A stretch of 48,757 nucleotides of DNA from MGBC131033 sp910585655 (GCA_949502025.1 CATBCG010000016.1:1-48757); one strand, 5' to 3'; numbered from the stretch's first letter, positions 23,177 to 31,913 are shown. The notes: a model not told the origin generated them from the sequence alone. Made by a program: numbers and translations.

Positions 23177-25041
23177 AGCAAGCATTTTCTCATTTTATTA
23201 AAATACATCAAAACGGTTTTCGATTGTTAAAAGTAACCAGACGGCTCGATCGCAACCTGATTCCGCTTTCCCTGCTTCAAGCGATCCTTAGCGCGGTTCT
23301 TCCATATATCTCTATTTTGCTCTCTGCCAGAGTCATTGATCTGCTTCTGGCAGGCTCCTACCGCCAGGCAGCTTACTACGCTCTTATTATGGTCGGCGCT
23401 TCCTTTTTGACCGCTGTCACACTCTCCATCCTGCGTTACTATACCAATGTAGGGCGTCGGATGTGCCAGGAGCATCTTGCCGTCCTGCTGCGGGAAAAAG
23501 CAATGGAATTAGATTACACGACGATGGAGGATCCGGAAACGATCAAGGCTCTTAAAAATGCAGAAGAGGCTACCCGTTACAGCGGCGGACTGTCGTATTT
23601 GGTACGGGTTTACCAGGAATTTCTCCAGTATACCCTCAGCCTGATCGCTGCTGTTGTTCTCACGGTTTCCTTTTGTCTGACGCCTCCCGGGCGTCTGACC
23701 GAGATCGCAGACGCAAATGCTTTCCTCACTTTTTTCACCCATCCTGTCGTTACTGCCGGAGCCCTGATCGTTGCCTGGATCTGCGGACTGCTTTTAACGA
23801 AAAAGCAATCGACGGCTATTCGGAGAATAGAGGATAACATCGCAGAAAAACATTATCAGGCAGAGGCAGTTTTCGGTTATTGGGCTATGGATGTTATCTC
23901 CAACCTGGAAAGCGAGAAAACCATTCGTGTCAATCATATGACCGATCTGGTGGATACGAATCGTGCAGACAGTTTCGCCCAAATCAAGCCGTTTTATCGT
24001 TCTATGGGAACTTCCGATACCTTAAAGGCTCTGTCTGAAGGAGTGGAAACCGGACTGTTCTCTGTAGCGGCTTATTTACTGGTCATCCTGAAAATCCTTG
24101 CAAACGCTATTTCTATCGGCTCCTTTACCAAATATACCGGAGCGCTGATCCAGTTTAATACAAGCTGTAGCAAACTGATCTGGGCAGAAAACAATATCCA
24201 GCGAACGGTGAAAAATATGCTTCCTATGGCGGATTTTCTAGATCGTAACAACCAGATGGAAACCGGGAGCCTGCATGTGGAAAAACGGAACGACCACTAT
24301 ATGGAAATCGAATTTCACGACGTCGGGTTCCGTTATCCCGGCGCAGAACAATTTTCCCTCCGACATGTCAACCTCAAACTGACGCCAAAACAAAAACTGG
24401 CTGTTGTCGGACCGAACGGCGCAGGCAAAAGTACCTTTATCAAACTGCTCTGCCGCCTTTACGACCCAACGGAGGGCAGCATTACCTTAAACGGTATCGA
24501 CATCCGCAAATACTCCTATCAGCAATATCTGACTTTATTTGGCGTCGTATTTCAAAACTTTCACCTGTTCGGCTTTCCGATCGCAGAAAACGTAGCCGCC
24601 AGCCATACCTACGAAAGTACGCGGGTCAGGGCTTGTCTGGAGCAGGCAGGTGTCTGGGAATTTACTTCCGGACTTCCTAAGGGCATGGAAACCATTATCG
24701 AAAACGGAGACGAACAGGCGATAGACGTCAGTGGTGGTCAGGCACAGAAAATCGCCATTGCCAGAGCCCTTTACAAAGACGCTCCGTTTGTAATTTTAGA
24801 CGAACCGACCGCAGCGCTCGATCCGATCAGCGAAGCCGAAATCTACGAACGGTTCCATGAGATGGTCTTGGACAAAAGCAGTATTTATATCTCCCATCGA
24901 ATGAGCAGTTGCCGCTTCTGTGACGAGATTGCCGTCTTTGACAAAGGAGAAATCCAAGAACGGGGCAGCCATGAAGAATTACTGAAAAAAGGCGGGCTTT
25001 ATCACAAGCTTTGGACCGCCCAGGCGCAATATTATGAATAA
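23173..25041 (+). CDS. ABC exporter half 2, cassette 1
   Basis: A 622-residue partner half, starting in an ATGA overlap with half 1. The membrane domain (1-330) includes LLQAILSAVLPYISILLSAR, VTAGALIVAWICGLLL and LFSVAAYLLVILKILA. The ATPase has Walker A AVVGPNGAGKSTFIKLLCRL, Q-loop FGVVFQNFHLFG, signature AIDVSGGQAQKIAIARA (VSGGQ, slightly unusual), Walker B FVILDEPTAALDP and switch His in IYISHRMSSCRFCD. It is closely related to the 39970-41826 gene of cassette 2; the segment STFIKLLCRLYDP and the ending AQAQYY are shared. The pair probably exports a peptide or lipid under LytTR control. The substrate is unknown. Confidence 0.9.
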   Translation: MKQAFSHFIKIHQNGFRLLKVTRRLDRNLIPLSLLQAILSAVLPYISILLSARVIDLLLAGSYRQAAYYALIMVGASFLTAVTLSILRYYTNVGRRMCQEHLAVLLREKAMELDYTTMEDPETIKALKNAEEATRYSGGLSYLVRVYQEFLQYTLSLIAAVVLTVSFCLTPPGRLTEIADANAFLTFFTHPVVTAGALIVAWICGLLLTKKQSTAIRRIEDNIAEKHYQAEAVFGYWAMDVISNLESEKTIRVNHMTDLVDTNRADSFAQIKPFYRSMGTSDTLKALSEGVETGLFSVAAYLLVILKILANAISIGSFTKYTGALIQFNTSCSKLIWAENNIQRTVKNMLPMADFLDRNNQMETGSLHVEKRNDHYMEIEFHDVGFRYPGAEQFSLRHVNLKLTPKQKLAVVGPNGAGKSTFIKLLCRLYDPTEGSITLNGIDIRKYSYQQYLTLFGVVFQNFHLFGFPIAENVAASHTYESTRVRACLEQAGVWEFTSGLPKGMETIIENGDEQAIDVSGGQAQKIAIARALYKDAPFVILDEPTAALDPISEAEIYERFHEMVLDKSSIYISHRMSSCRFCDEIAVFDKGEIQERGSHEELLKKGGLYHKLWTAQAQYYE

Positions 25042-25053
25042 AAGTTGTTTTCC

Positions 25054-25083
25054 TTGACAATTTCCTTCTTTTTATGCTATTTT
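25054..25083 (+). promoter_or_regulatory. Promoter of the ABC-F leader transcript
   Basis: -35 TTGACA (25054-25059, perfect consensus) and -10 TATTTT (25078-25083) with an 18-bp spacer. Transcription would begin about 50 bases before the 8-codon leader peptide. A constitutive-looking promoter ahead of terminators is the expected arrangement for attenuation control. Confidence 0.6.
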
Positions 25084-25139
25084 AGTAACCAGAAAGAATA
25101 TTATTACGTTCTTTACTATCGTTTAGGAGAGGTACTTTT

Positions 25140-25166
25140 ATGAAAGTTACGATTTTTGCTGTTTAG
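25140..25166 (+). CDS. Regulatory leader peptide MKVTIFAV
   Basis: ATG 25140 follows AGGAGAGG at an ideal distance and encodes MKVTIFAV then TAG. It lies about 350 bases before an ABC-F gene and just before mutually pairing hairpin sequences. Antibiotic-inducible ABC-F genes (for example vmlR, msrD and lmo0919 types) are known to be controlled by a short leader ORF on which a drug-stalled ribosome changes the downstream RNA fold. The strong ribosome binding site on such a short frame supports that role. The inducing compound is not known. Confidence 0.6.
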   Translation: MKVTIFAV

Positions 25167-25174
25167 CTTACGCT

Positions 25175-25311
25175 GCCTGTAGAACGTCAGGCAAACCATG
25201 GACGCGCTATGTCGTCTGTTCTTTTCCATAACCATTTTATCTTATTTTCCGGCTCCCGAATGTGAGTCTTTGATTGTGGTTGCCAAAAAGAGAACAGAGC
25301 CATGGTTTTTT
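25175..25311 (+). terminator. Attenuator hairpin of the ABC-F leader
   Basis: AAACCATGG (25193-25201) is complementary to CCATGGTTT (25300-25308), and CTGTTCTTTT (25216-25225) to AAAAGAGAACAG (25286-25297). Together they form a long stem that ends in TTTTTT (25306-25311), a rho-independent terminator. Just upstream, GCCTG (25175-25179) and CAGGC (25188-25192) form a small hairpin beside the leader stop codon and adjacent to the terminator's first arm, so ribosome position could influence folding. Confidence 0.55.
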
Positions 25312-25321
25312 GTTGTGAGTG

Positions 25322-25456
25322 AAAATCAGGAAAAATCGTAATGAGAGAGAACAAGTGCAGCCTTTCTATGTATTTCTGCCCTTTCTTTCTGTTCTTTTCA
25401 TTATTTGTTTTTTGTTCTTTGTTCTTCCTGATTTTCCTGGTAACATTCCGATTTTT
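25322..25456 (+). promoter_or_regulatory. Second set of alternative hairpins in the ABC-F leader
   Basis: AAAATCAGGAA (25322-25332) can pair perfectly with TTCCTGATTTT (25425-25435). The overlapping AAAAATCG (25331-25338) can pair with CGATTTTT (25449-25456), which is followed by TATT. The two pairings compete, so this may be a second terminator/antiterminator. The strand is very pyrimidine-rich (repeated TTCTTT and TTGTTC). No convincing gene lies here. Confidence 0.4.
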
Positions 25457-25522
25457 TATTATTGCTATTACTTGTGAAAAACTATTTTTTCAGGAATTTG
25501 GAACATGCAGGAGGATACGATT

Positions 25523-27490
25523 ATGTTATATCAAATACACAATGGCGCAGTACGTTTCGCTGCCGATACCATTTTAGAGCATATCAACTTTGAAATCCGG
25601 GATACGGAAAAAATCGCTGTCGTCGGGCGAAACGGCTGCGGCAAAACGACCTTGCTTAAACTAATCAGCGGGGAAGTGCCGCTTTCCAAACGGGACAGCG
25701 ACGAAGATATTTATATTTCCAAAGCAGGCAATCCGGTCATCGGCTATTTAAAACAAATTGCCTTTGAGGATGATTTAGTTACTCTGGAAGCTGAAATTCG
25801 TAAGGCATTTATGCCGATTCTAACGCTGCAGGCTCAAATGGAACAGCTTTTAAAGGAACTGGATCAACCGGATCTTTCTGCTGATACCGCTGAACATCTT
25901 GCCAAAAAATATGCCTCTGCCGAGGAACGCTTTTCCTGGATGGGCGGTTATGATTATGAACGGGAATATGACATGGTTCTAACGCAATTTGGCTTCCCGC
26001 CTGCTGTCCGCAAAAAACGTCTGTCTGAATTTTCCGGCGGGCAGCGGACAAAAATTGCCTTTGCCAAGCTTCTCCTTTCCAAACCGGATATTTTACTGCT
26101 CGACGAGCCGACAAACCATTTGGATATCGCTACAGTGGAATGGCTGGAACACTATCTAAAGGATTATGGCAGGGCAGTGGTGATCGTTTCCCATGACCGG
26201 ATGTTTTTAGATAAGCTGGCAGATGTCGTCTACGAAATTGAATACGGAACCGCAACACGTTATCCCGGCAATTACTCCGCCTTCATCGAACGGAAGCGGC
26301 AAAATTGGGAAAAGCAGCTCAAAGATTATACCCAGCAGCAAAAAGAAATCGAACGGCTGACTGCTCTCGTTGAAAAGTTCAAGCATCATCCGACCAAGGT
26401 TTCCATGGCTTGGTCAAAGCAAAAGCAAATCGATCATATGGTAAAAATCGAACCGCCTGCCCGGTATGATATGCGTACCTTTCACGCCAACTGTACACCC
26501 CGCCGGGAGACCGGAAAGGAAGTGTTGCAGGTGAATCATCTACAAATCGGCTACGATCACATTCTTTCTGAAGCGAATTTTACCATGAAAAAGGGGCAGA
26601 AATTGGCGGTGATTGGTGCAAACGGAACCGGGAAATCTACCCTGCTGAAAACCCTGACCGGAAAACTTCCGGCACTTGGCGGAAGCAGCAGCTTCGGCTT
26701 TCAGGTAGACGTTGGCTATTTTGACCAGCAGATCGCCCAATATTCCAGCGAAAAGACGGTTTTGGATGATTTCTGGGAGGAATTCCCGCAGATGACACAG
26801 ACCGAGGTGCGCACATTGCTTGGCTCTTTCCTCTTTACACAGGACGACGTATTCAAGCGCGTTTCCATGCTTTCCGGTGGAGAAAAAGGACGTCTTGCTC
26901 TGGCAAAAATCCTCAAACGCCGCCCAAACTTCTTGATTTTAGACGAGCCGACCAACCATATGGATATTGTCGGAAAAGAAACATTAGAGCGGATGTTAAA
27001 GGACTTTAGCGGCTCTGTCCTCTTTGTCTCCCATGACCGCTATTTTGTCAGCCAGATTGCAGATTCCCTGCTTATTTTTGAAGAAGCGGCACCAGAAGCA
27101 GCAAGAGCGGCTACCCGGTATTACCCATACAGCTATACGCAATACCAGCAGGAGCAAAACGGCAAACCAACAGAAGCTGACTTAAAAAAGGGAATCCCTG
27201 CGGATCCCAGACAAATAAAGCAGCAAGCTTCTGCTCCAGCCACTCCTCCCGGCTTTAACCCAGGAAAGGAACGCTCCCGCCTCACAAAAAAGCTCGAACG
27301 GATCGAGGCGCAGATTTCGATCTGTGAAGAAGAACTGCAGACGGCTAAGGACGAGCTTTTAAATCCGGAATACGCCTCTGACTATGGCAAGCTGTCAGAA
27401 ATCCAGCAGACGATTACGGCAAAGGAACAGGAATTGGATAATTTTATGTATGAATGGGGTACGTTGACGACGCAGTTAGAGGAGTTATAA
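25523..27490 (+). CDS. ABC-F family ATPase, probable ribosome protection factor
   Basis: A 655-residue soluble protein with two ATPase domains and no membrane helices. The start MLYQIHNG at 25523 fits AGGAGGATACGATT. Domain 1: Walker A VVGRNGCGKTTLLKL, signature LSEFSGGQRTKIAFAKLL, Walker B ILLLDEPTNHLDI, SHDRMFLD. The linker (about 245-325) is a long charged helical arm (KQLKDYTQQQKEIERLTALV, then KFKHHPTKVSMAWSKQKQID) that in ABC-F proteins reaches the P-site tRNA. Domain 2: VIGANGTGKSTLLKTL, SMLSGGEKGRLALAKIL, FLILDEPTNHMDIV, SHDRYFVS. The last 90 residues form a coiled coil (KLERIEAQISICEEELQTAK). ABC-F proteins act on the ribosome. The attenuator leader suggests drug-induced expression, although a YdiF-like housekeeping factor cannot be excluded. 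Confidence 0.85.
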   Translation: MLYQIHNGAVRFAADTILEHINFEIRDTEKIAVVGRNGCGKTTLLKLISGEVPLSKRDSDEDIYISKAGNPVIGYLKQIAFEDDLVTLEAEIRKAFMPILTLQAQMEQLLKELDQPDLSADTAEHLAKKYASAEERFSWMGGYDYEREYDMVLTQFGFPPAVRKKRLSEFSGGQRTKIAFAKLLLSKPDILLLDEPTNHLDIATVEWLEHYLKDYGRAVVIVSHDRMFLDKLADVVYEIEYGTATRYPGNYSAFIERKRQNWEKQLKDYTQQQKEIERLTALVEKFKHHPTKVSMAWSKQKQIDHMVKIEPPARYDMRTFHANCTPRRETGKEVLQVNHLQIGYDHILSEANFTMKKGQKLAVIGANGTGKSTLLKTLTGKLPALGGSSSFGFQVDVGYFDQQIAQYSSEKTVLDDFWEEFPQMTQTEVRTLLGSFLFTQDDVFKRVSMLSGGEKGRLALAKILKRRPNFLILDEPTNHMDIVGKETLERMLKDFSGSVLFVSHDRYFVSQIADSLLIFEEAAPEAARAATRYYPYSYTQYQQEQNGKPTEADLKKGIPADPRQIKQQASAPATPPGFNPGKERSRLTKKLERIEAQISICEEELQTAKDELLNPEYASDYGKLSEIQQTITAKEQELDNFMYEWGTLTTQLEEL

Positions 27491-27516
27491 GAATTTATGC
27501 AATTTATAACACATAC

Positions 27517-27545
27517 TTGATTGTTTCAAAAGTTTATGCTATGCT
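27517..27545 (+). promoter_or_regulatory. Promoter of the DUF4143-type ATPase gene
   Basis: -35 TTGATT (27517-27522) and -10 TATGCT (27540-27545) with a 17-bp spacer, about 24 bases before the start codon. Confidence 0.5.
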
Positions 27546-27568
27546 TTTGATATTAGGAGGTGCCTTTT

Positions 27569-28888
27569 ATGATTGATACACACAAGTTACACAAACGGGA
27601 TCTTTATTTAGATAAGCTTATCGCATTTCAGGATACCGAACCGGTCAAGGTTATCACAGGTATCCGCCGTTGTGGCAAATCCAGTCTGCTGAAATTGATG
27701 ATACAACACTTAAAGGAAACCGGAATCTGTGAAAATCAAATCATAGAAATGAACTTTGAAGCTTATGAATTCAAGAAAATGACTGCAGATGATTTTTACC
27801 ATTATGTAAAAAAACAGGTTCTGCCTGACAAAAGAATGTATTTATTCTTTGATGAACTTCAACGTATTCATCATTGGGAAGATACGGTTAATTCCTTCCG
27901 GGTAGATTTTAATTGTGATATTTACATCACTGGCTCTAATGCTTATTTGCTTTCTTCGGAATACGCTACTTATCTGTCTGGCAGGTGCGTAGAAATCAAA
28001 ATGCTTCCGCTTTCCTTTCGAGAATTTATGGATTTTCACGGTTTTGAACTCCGAGAGAGTAACAGTGCGTTAGGCGGAACACGAATACAATTATTCGACA
28101 AAAACAGCAATTACTATGAGCTTCGGGAGGTTTTTGATGCTTATATACGCTTTGGCGGAATGCCTGGAATTGCCGATATTGGTCTTAACCACGAAAAGGC
28201 TCTGGTTTTATTAGATGGTATTTATTCTACCGTTGTGATTCGAGATATTCTGGAACGGGAAAAACGCAAAGGACAACATCAGATTACCGATCCTGTCTTG
28301 CTGCGTAAAATCATTTTATTTCTGGCAGATAATATTGGCAGCTCTGTTTCTGTTTCCTCGATTGGAAATACACTTGTTCATGAAGGACTGCTGGAAAACG
28401 GAACACGTAAGGGCGCTCCCAGCACCCATACCGTACAAGCCTATATTCATGCACTTTTAGAGTCATATTTCTATTATGATATAAAAAGATTTGATATCAA
28501 AGGCAAGGAATATCTACGTACTCTCGGCAAATATTATATCGTAGATACCGGACTGAGAAATTATCTGCTGGGCTTCCGGAATCGTGACAGCGGTCATCTT
28601 CTGGAAAATGTGGTTTATTTCGAGCTGATTCGCCGGGGCTATGATGTCGCAATCGGTAAGGTGGATACGGCAGAGGTAGATTTTATCGCCTCCCGATTTA
28701 ACGAAAAGTTGTATGTCCAGGTAACAGAGACGATGATAAGCGAAGAGGTCCGCCGCAGAGAATTGGCGCCGTTACAAAAAATCAACGATAATTACGAAAA
28801 AATGATTCTTTCTATGGACCCTGGTTTCGATACCTCCTATGAAGGAATCAAATCCCTTAACCTGATAAACTGGTTAATTGCCATTTAA
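27569..28888 (+). CDS. AAA_14/DUF4143 family ATPase
   Basis: A 439-residue protein; ATG 27569 follows TTAGGAGGTGCCTTTT. The N-terminal ATPase has Walker A VITGIRRCGKSSLLKLM (about residues 28-44), Walker B MYLFFDELQRIHHWEDTV and a sensor-like strand DIYITGSNAYLLSSE. Then come LSGRCVEIKMLPLSFREFMD, RFGGMPGI and the C-terminal DUF4143 domain, which has a restriction-nuclease-like fold (GHLLENVVYFELIRRGYDV, AEVDFIASRFNEKLYVQVTE). This is a very common family in gut anaerobes with no settled function. It does not need the genes next door. It lies ahead of a second ATPase and a nuclease on the same strand, separated by an AT-rich gap with its own promoter-like box. Confidence 0.88.
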   Translation: MIDTHKLHKRDLYLDKLIAFQDTEPVKVITGIRRCGKSSLLKLMIQHLKETGICENQIIEMNFEAYEFKKMTADDFYHYVKKQVLPDKRMYLFFDELQRIHHWEDTVNSFRVDFNCDIYITGSNAYLLSSEYATYLSGRCVEIKMLPLSFREFMDFHGFELRESNSALGGTRIQLFDKNSNYYELREVFDAYIRFGGMPGIADIGLNHEKALVLLDGIYSTVVIRDILEREKRKGQHQITDPVLLRKIILFLADNIGSSVSVSSIGNTLVHEGLLENGTRKGAPSTHTVQAYIHALLESYFYYDIKRFDIKGKEYLRTLGKYYIVDTGLRNYLLGFRNRDSGHLLENVVYFELIRRGYDVAIGKVDTAEVDFIASRFNEKLYVQVTETMISEEVRRRELAPLQKINDNYEKMILSMDPGFDTSYEGIKSLNLINWLIAI

Positions 28889-28980
28889 TTGACTACAGAT
28901 CCTTATCATCAACCCCAAAACGTCTCAAAGTACCTCTGCTGAACGCACCTGGAAGCCTTTAATCCCTAAATCCGTCTATA

Positions 28981-29053
28981 AATCGATTAAAATGGATTAA
29001 AAATAGACAAAAAGGGTTAAATAGGTTTAAATAGATTAAAAATGTGTTATAAT
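28981..29053 (+). promoter_or_regulatory. AT-rich phased repeats and promoter-like box
   Basis: GATTAAAA-type words recur (ATCGATTAAAATGGATTAAAA, then GGTTAAATAG, GTTTAAATAG, ATTAAAAATG in a 10-base rhythm). They end in TATAAT (29048-29053) with TTTAAA 17 bases upstream. A-tracts in phase with the helix suggest intrinsically bent promoter DNA. An inverted pair, TTTAATCC and GGATTAAA, also brackets the first part. The box sits so close to the start codon at 29081 that the leader would be only about 20 bases. Confidence 0.35.
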
Positions 29054-29080
29054 GAATAAAATAGATAAGGAGGTATTCCT

Positions 29081-29816
29081 ATGGGTATCCGGATTCCTGA
29101 CTTCTCTGGTAGGTTCTTCCAAAATGGGGAAGACCATTTTATGTGAAAAGGTCATTGGATTTGATCGTATCGTGGAGGTCTCTGGAGCAGATTTTGATGA
29201 AGATACGGATTTTTGGAAACTGGTTTCTGCCAAAGCCGGACTTGCATACGAAGGTCAATTTGCTTCCGAAAAGCAGATCTCTGGTACTGGTGATAAGTAT
29301 ACCAAAAAGGAAACTTTCTCTCTTACCAAGGATAAGATTATGGACTATTACAAGGAACAGGATCTTGTTCTGGTCATAGACGACTTCCACTATGCCCCGG
29401 AAGGGAAACGAATGCAGATTGCCCAGCAGCTCAAGGACGCCATCCGCAGAGGATTTAAAGCTATTGTGGTCTCCCTGATGCAGAAGGGACCGAACACCCG
29501 CGGCAGAAACCGAAATACCTTCCGGACTGCTGATGGACAGGAACATGACGTTTATGAGCTGATTGTAAAATCCATTGCAGAAAATCCTCCCATTATGAAG
29601 CTGGAATTTGAAGATATAAAGGAACGGATTTACCGCCTGCTTGCAGATGATTCAGGAAAACCTTCTCCGCAGATGATTCGGGAAAGCTTAGCGAAGCTAA
29701 AAGAACTTCTATATGGGAGAGAAGATATTTTCAAGGTACTCGACTGGAAAGAAGGGAGTCTCTACATTTTAGATCCTTTGTTCCTTTTCTATCTGCGATG
29801 GGGAGGTGTTCACTAA
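29081..29816 (+). pseudogene. P-loop ATPase with N-terminal frameshift
   Basis: The ribosome binding site AAGGAGG (about 29067-29073) points to ATG 29081, whose frame reads MGIRIPDFSGRF and stops at 29146. The ATPase itself is in another frame: SLVGSSKMGKTILCEK (Walker A), LVLVIDDFHYAPEG (Walker B), FKAIVVSLMQKG and a C-terminal winged-helix-like part ending LYILDPLFLFYLRWGG. It can be read from an ATG at 29052, but that codon overlaps the TATAAT box and the ribosome binding site. The simplest reading is a frameshift near 29095 in a roughly 245-residue ATPase. A sequencing error or a leaderless start are alternatives. The next gene, a nuclease, begins right after. Confidence 0.55.
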
Positions 29817-29821
29817 AAGTA

Positions 29822-30562
29822 ATGTTTAATGGTATTATAACTATAGCCAGTATGCAGGATGCGATCACAAGACTGAAAAATGTAAAGGACGGTCAGGAAT
29901 TTTCCCTTTTGCTACCCAGTTTAAGAACTTTTCTTAAAACACTGGATACCACCCCGCAATGCCTGATGGAATTAGAACAGCGGGCATATTATCCTGTAAA
30001 TGAATATTCCGATAAAGAAACCATAAATAATCTGGATGCTGCAAAAAAACGTGTTATCCAATATCTGGAAGAGATTATGATCGGTTCCCCCGCAGACGAC
30101 CAGCTACTCATTATCCTTGAAAACTACTATCTTTTTCTGGAAGCTCTTCTGGAACGACCGCCTCACAAACGCGGCGGCATCCAGCGGGAACAACTATCCG
30201 GACTGAAGATTCAGAACGAATATGATGTTCAGCATCTGCTCTATGCCTATCTAAAACCACTCTATCCACTGGTAAGAGCTGAAGTCAGTGAGGATACTGG
30301 TTATGGTACCGTACGAACCGATATCTTTCTGGATGCTGAACATGTTATCGAGATAAAATGTACCAGAAACAATATGAAACCCAAAAAGCTAATAGAAGAA
30401 ATCGAAGCGGATATGGTGCATTACAGTGCGGATCATATTTATTTCTTTATTTACGACAAGGAAAAAATCATTGAAAACCCCCAGTTGCTTCAAAGTACCT
30501 ATGAAAACAAGGTAAAAGGAAAACGAATACATATCGTAATCCATCAGCCTAAACTACTTTAA
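29822..30562 (+). CDS. PD-(D/E)XK-type nuclease domain protein
   Basis: About 246 residues. ATG 29822 is the likeliest start, although GGGGAGG lies rather far upstream (about 15 bases); ATG 29798 would overlap the ATPase. The N-terminal two thirds are helical (for example YEL-free stretch LLIILENYYLFLEALLERPP). The C-terminal third has the nuclease core: VRTDIFLDAEHVIEIKCTRN (Asp in RTD, then E-x-K) followed by KLIEEIEADMVHYSADHIYF and FFIYDK. This matches restriction-endonuclease-like domains that cut DNA. It directly follows a P-loop ATPase, so the two may form one ATPase-nuclease module, as in several defence systems. With the ATPase frameshifted the module may be dead or decaying. Confidence 0.7.
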   Translation: MFNGIITIASMQDAITRLKNVKDGQEFSLLLPSLRTFLKTLDTTPQCLMELEQRAYYPVNEYSDKETINNLDAAKKRVIQYLEEIMIGSPADDQLLIILENYYLFLEALLERPPHKRGGIQREQLSGLKIQNEYDVQHLLYAYLKPLYPLVRAEVSEDTGYGTVRTDIFLDAEHVIEIKCTRNNMKPKKLIEEIEADMVHYSADHIYFFIYDKEKIIENPQLLQSTYENKVKGKRIHIVIHQPKLL

Positions 30563-30582
30563 AGAACATTTACAAAAATAAA

Positions 30583-30618
30583 GGGAATGTCATAGTTTTT
30601 TATTATTATGACATTCCC
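30583..30618 (-). terminator. Terminator of the chemotaxis/calcium-binding operon
   Basis: GGGAATGTCATA (30583-30594) pairs perfectly with TATGACATTCCC (30607-30618). On the minus strand it is followed by TTTATTTTTG, so it mainly ends the leftward genes, and it may also stop the nuclease transcript. Confidence 0.7.
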
Positions 30619-30657
30619 TGCAAACTGCAAATATATCTTTTATCCGTTCTTCGCCCT

Positions 30658-31839
30658 CTACAGTGCCAAATCCACATGCTGGATCGTCCCTGCTTCGCCG
30701 GATTCCTTTAAATACACGCCGGTTCTGCGGATTTGCCCGTTGACTGCTCTGCTTTCCTCTCCCCGCAGGGTAAAGTCTGTAGAAGCATTGCCCAGATAAA
30801 TAGCTCCTACACCCGCCTTGCCGATGCTGATTAACTTATCTTTGCCATTAGCGTCCTTTGTCCAGACCATCAGCTTGTCAAATACACTGTCGTTTTCATC
30901 GATCCAACCGTTTCCATCCTCATCATAAGCTGCCAGATCGGCAAAGCCATTTCCGGAACGAGTTCCAAACAGCTCTGTCCCATCGTTGATTTTACCGTCT
31001 CCATTCTTATCTAACGCCAAAAAACCGCTGCCTTGACCGGCAAATGAAATCTCGTCTAAAACACCGTCTGCGTCCAAATCAAAGAGAAATTTCTGATCGG
31101 TAACGCTTGCCACATTCGTATCCAGATTGATCACGAGTGGATCGGACATAATTCGGATCGTATCCTCTGTGATATATTCATTTGCCTCTAAAAAGCTCCG
31201 CGACATTTCCACCTGGACGTTAAAGCCAATGCTCCTGCCATCTGCTGTCTGCACAACACCTGTCGTAGAAAAAGCCGTCATTTCCGTTTCGCTACGGAAG
31301 CTTGAGACTACCGTCTGCCTTGTCCAAATTCCTGCACTTAATCCCTGCGCGGAACTACTTCCTGGTCGTACCAACGGATTTTGCACACTCCACGGAGTAC
31401 GCCCTATCGTAGAAAGCTGCCCGGAAGTATCTTTCAACCCGTCCAGCTTCTGCACCGAATCCAGACTCCATTTTCCATCACGGAAGCCTTCTCTCATCCG
31501 CCGCAGGGCTTCTAGCAGCTTACGCAAGGCTTCGATTTCCAGGCTTTCTTTCGATTCGGTCAAATCTTCCCGCTGCCCGACCTGGCGCGTTCCAAGACCA
31601 TTGCCAAACATCGTTTGAGATTGTCGATCCCGCTCCTCCTGTTTGAGTTGATCTAACAACCTTTGCGTCGGTGTTGACAGCGCACGATTGCTTTTGTCTT
31701 TTCCGATTTTGTTTTTGGAGGTTCCCGCCGACCCCAGACTTCCTTTTCCCTTGAAAATAATGGAACTGGTCTGTACCGCCGTACTTTCCTGATAGCTTCG
31801 GGAAGAGGTCATGGCGACACTGCTTGCATTGATTTTCAT
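30658..31839 (-). CDS. Calcium-binding-loop protein co-transcribed with a chemotaxis receptor
   Basis: A 393-residue protein starting MKINASSVAMT at 31839, which suits AAGGATGTGAGCAGT better than the GTG nine bases upstream. There is no signal peptide or membrane helix. Three DxDxDG-type loops lie at about residues 245-325: FDLDADGVLDE, LDKNGDGKINDGTELFG and YDEDGNGWIDEND. This is the dockerin/EF-hand-like pattern seen in bacterial calcium-binding proteins. A basic, Ser/Gln-rich N-terminal half precedes it, with a helical segment LEIEALRKLLEALRRM. It lies 75 bases after the chemotaxis receptor gene on the same strand. It may be exported by a non-Sec route (flagellar or other), but that is a guess. 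Function unknown. Confidence 0.6.
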   Translation of the reverse strand: MKINASSVAMTSSRSYQESTAVQTSSIIFKGKGSLGSAGTSKNKIGKDKSNRALSTPTQRLLDQLKQEERDRQSQTMFGNGLGTRQVGQREDLTESKESLEIEALRKLLEALRRMREGFRDGKWSLDSVQKLDGLKDTSGQLSTIGRTPWSVQNPLVRPGSSSAQGLSAGIWTRQTVVSSFRSETEMTAFSTTGVVQTADGRSIGFNVQVEMSRSFLEANEYITEDTIRIMSDPLVINLDTNVASVTDQKFLFDLDADGVLDEISFAGQGSGFLALDKNGDGKINDGTELFGTRSGNGFADLAAYDEDGNGWIDENDSVFDKLMVWTKDANGKDKLISIGKAGVGAIYLGNASTDFTLRGEESRAVNGQIRRTGVYLKESGEAGTIQHVDLAL

Positions 31840-31913
31840 ACTGCTCACATCCTTTCTTGCATATGGTATATATCGGCAAAAAATACCAGCCGGATAACTG
31901 GTAAAGCAAACGC

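Noticed and set aside
25341..25577. Hydrophobic 78-codon frame in the ABC-F leader
   Set aside because: It arises from the pyrimidine-rich strand and overlaps the ABC-F start in another frame. A weak AGGA precedes it, so a second leader ORF is not fully excluded, but composition explains it better.
27569..28888. DUF4143 ATPase as part of the defence module with the nuclease
   Set aside because: This family is usually solitary, and here a gap of about 190 bases with a separate promoter-like box divides it from the ATPase-nuclease pair.
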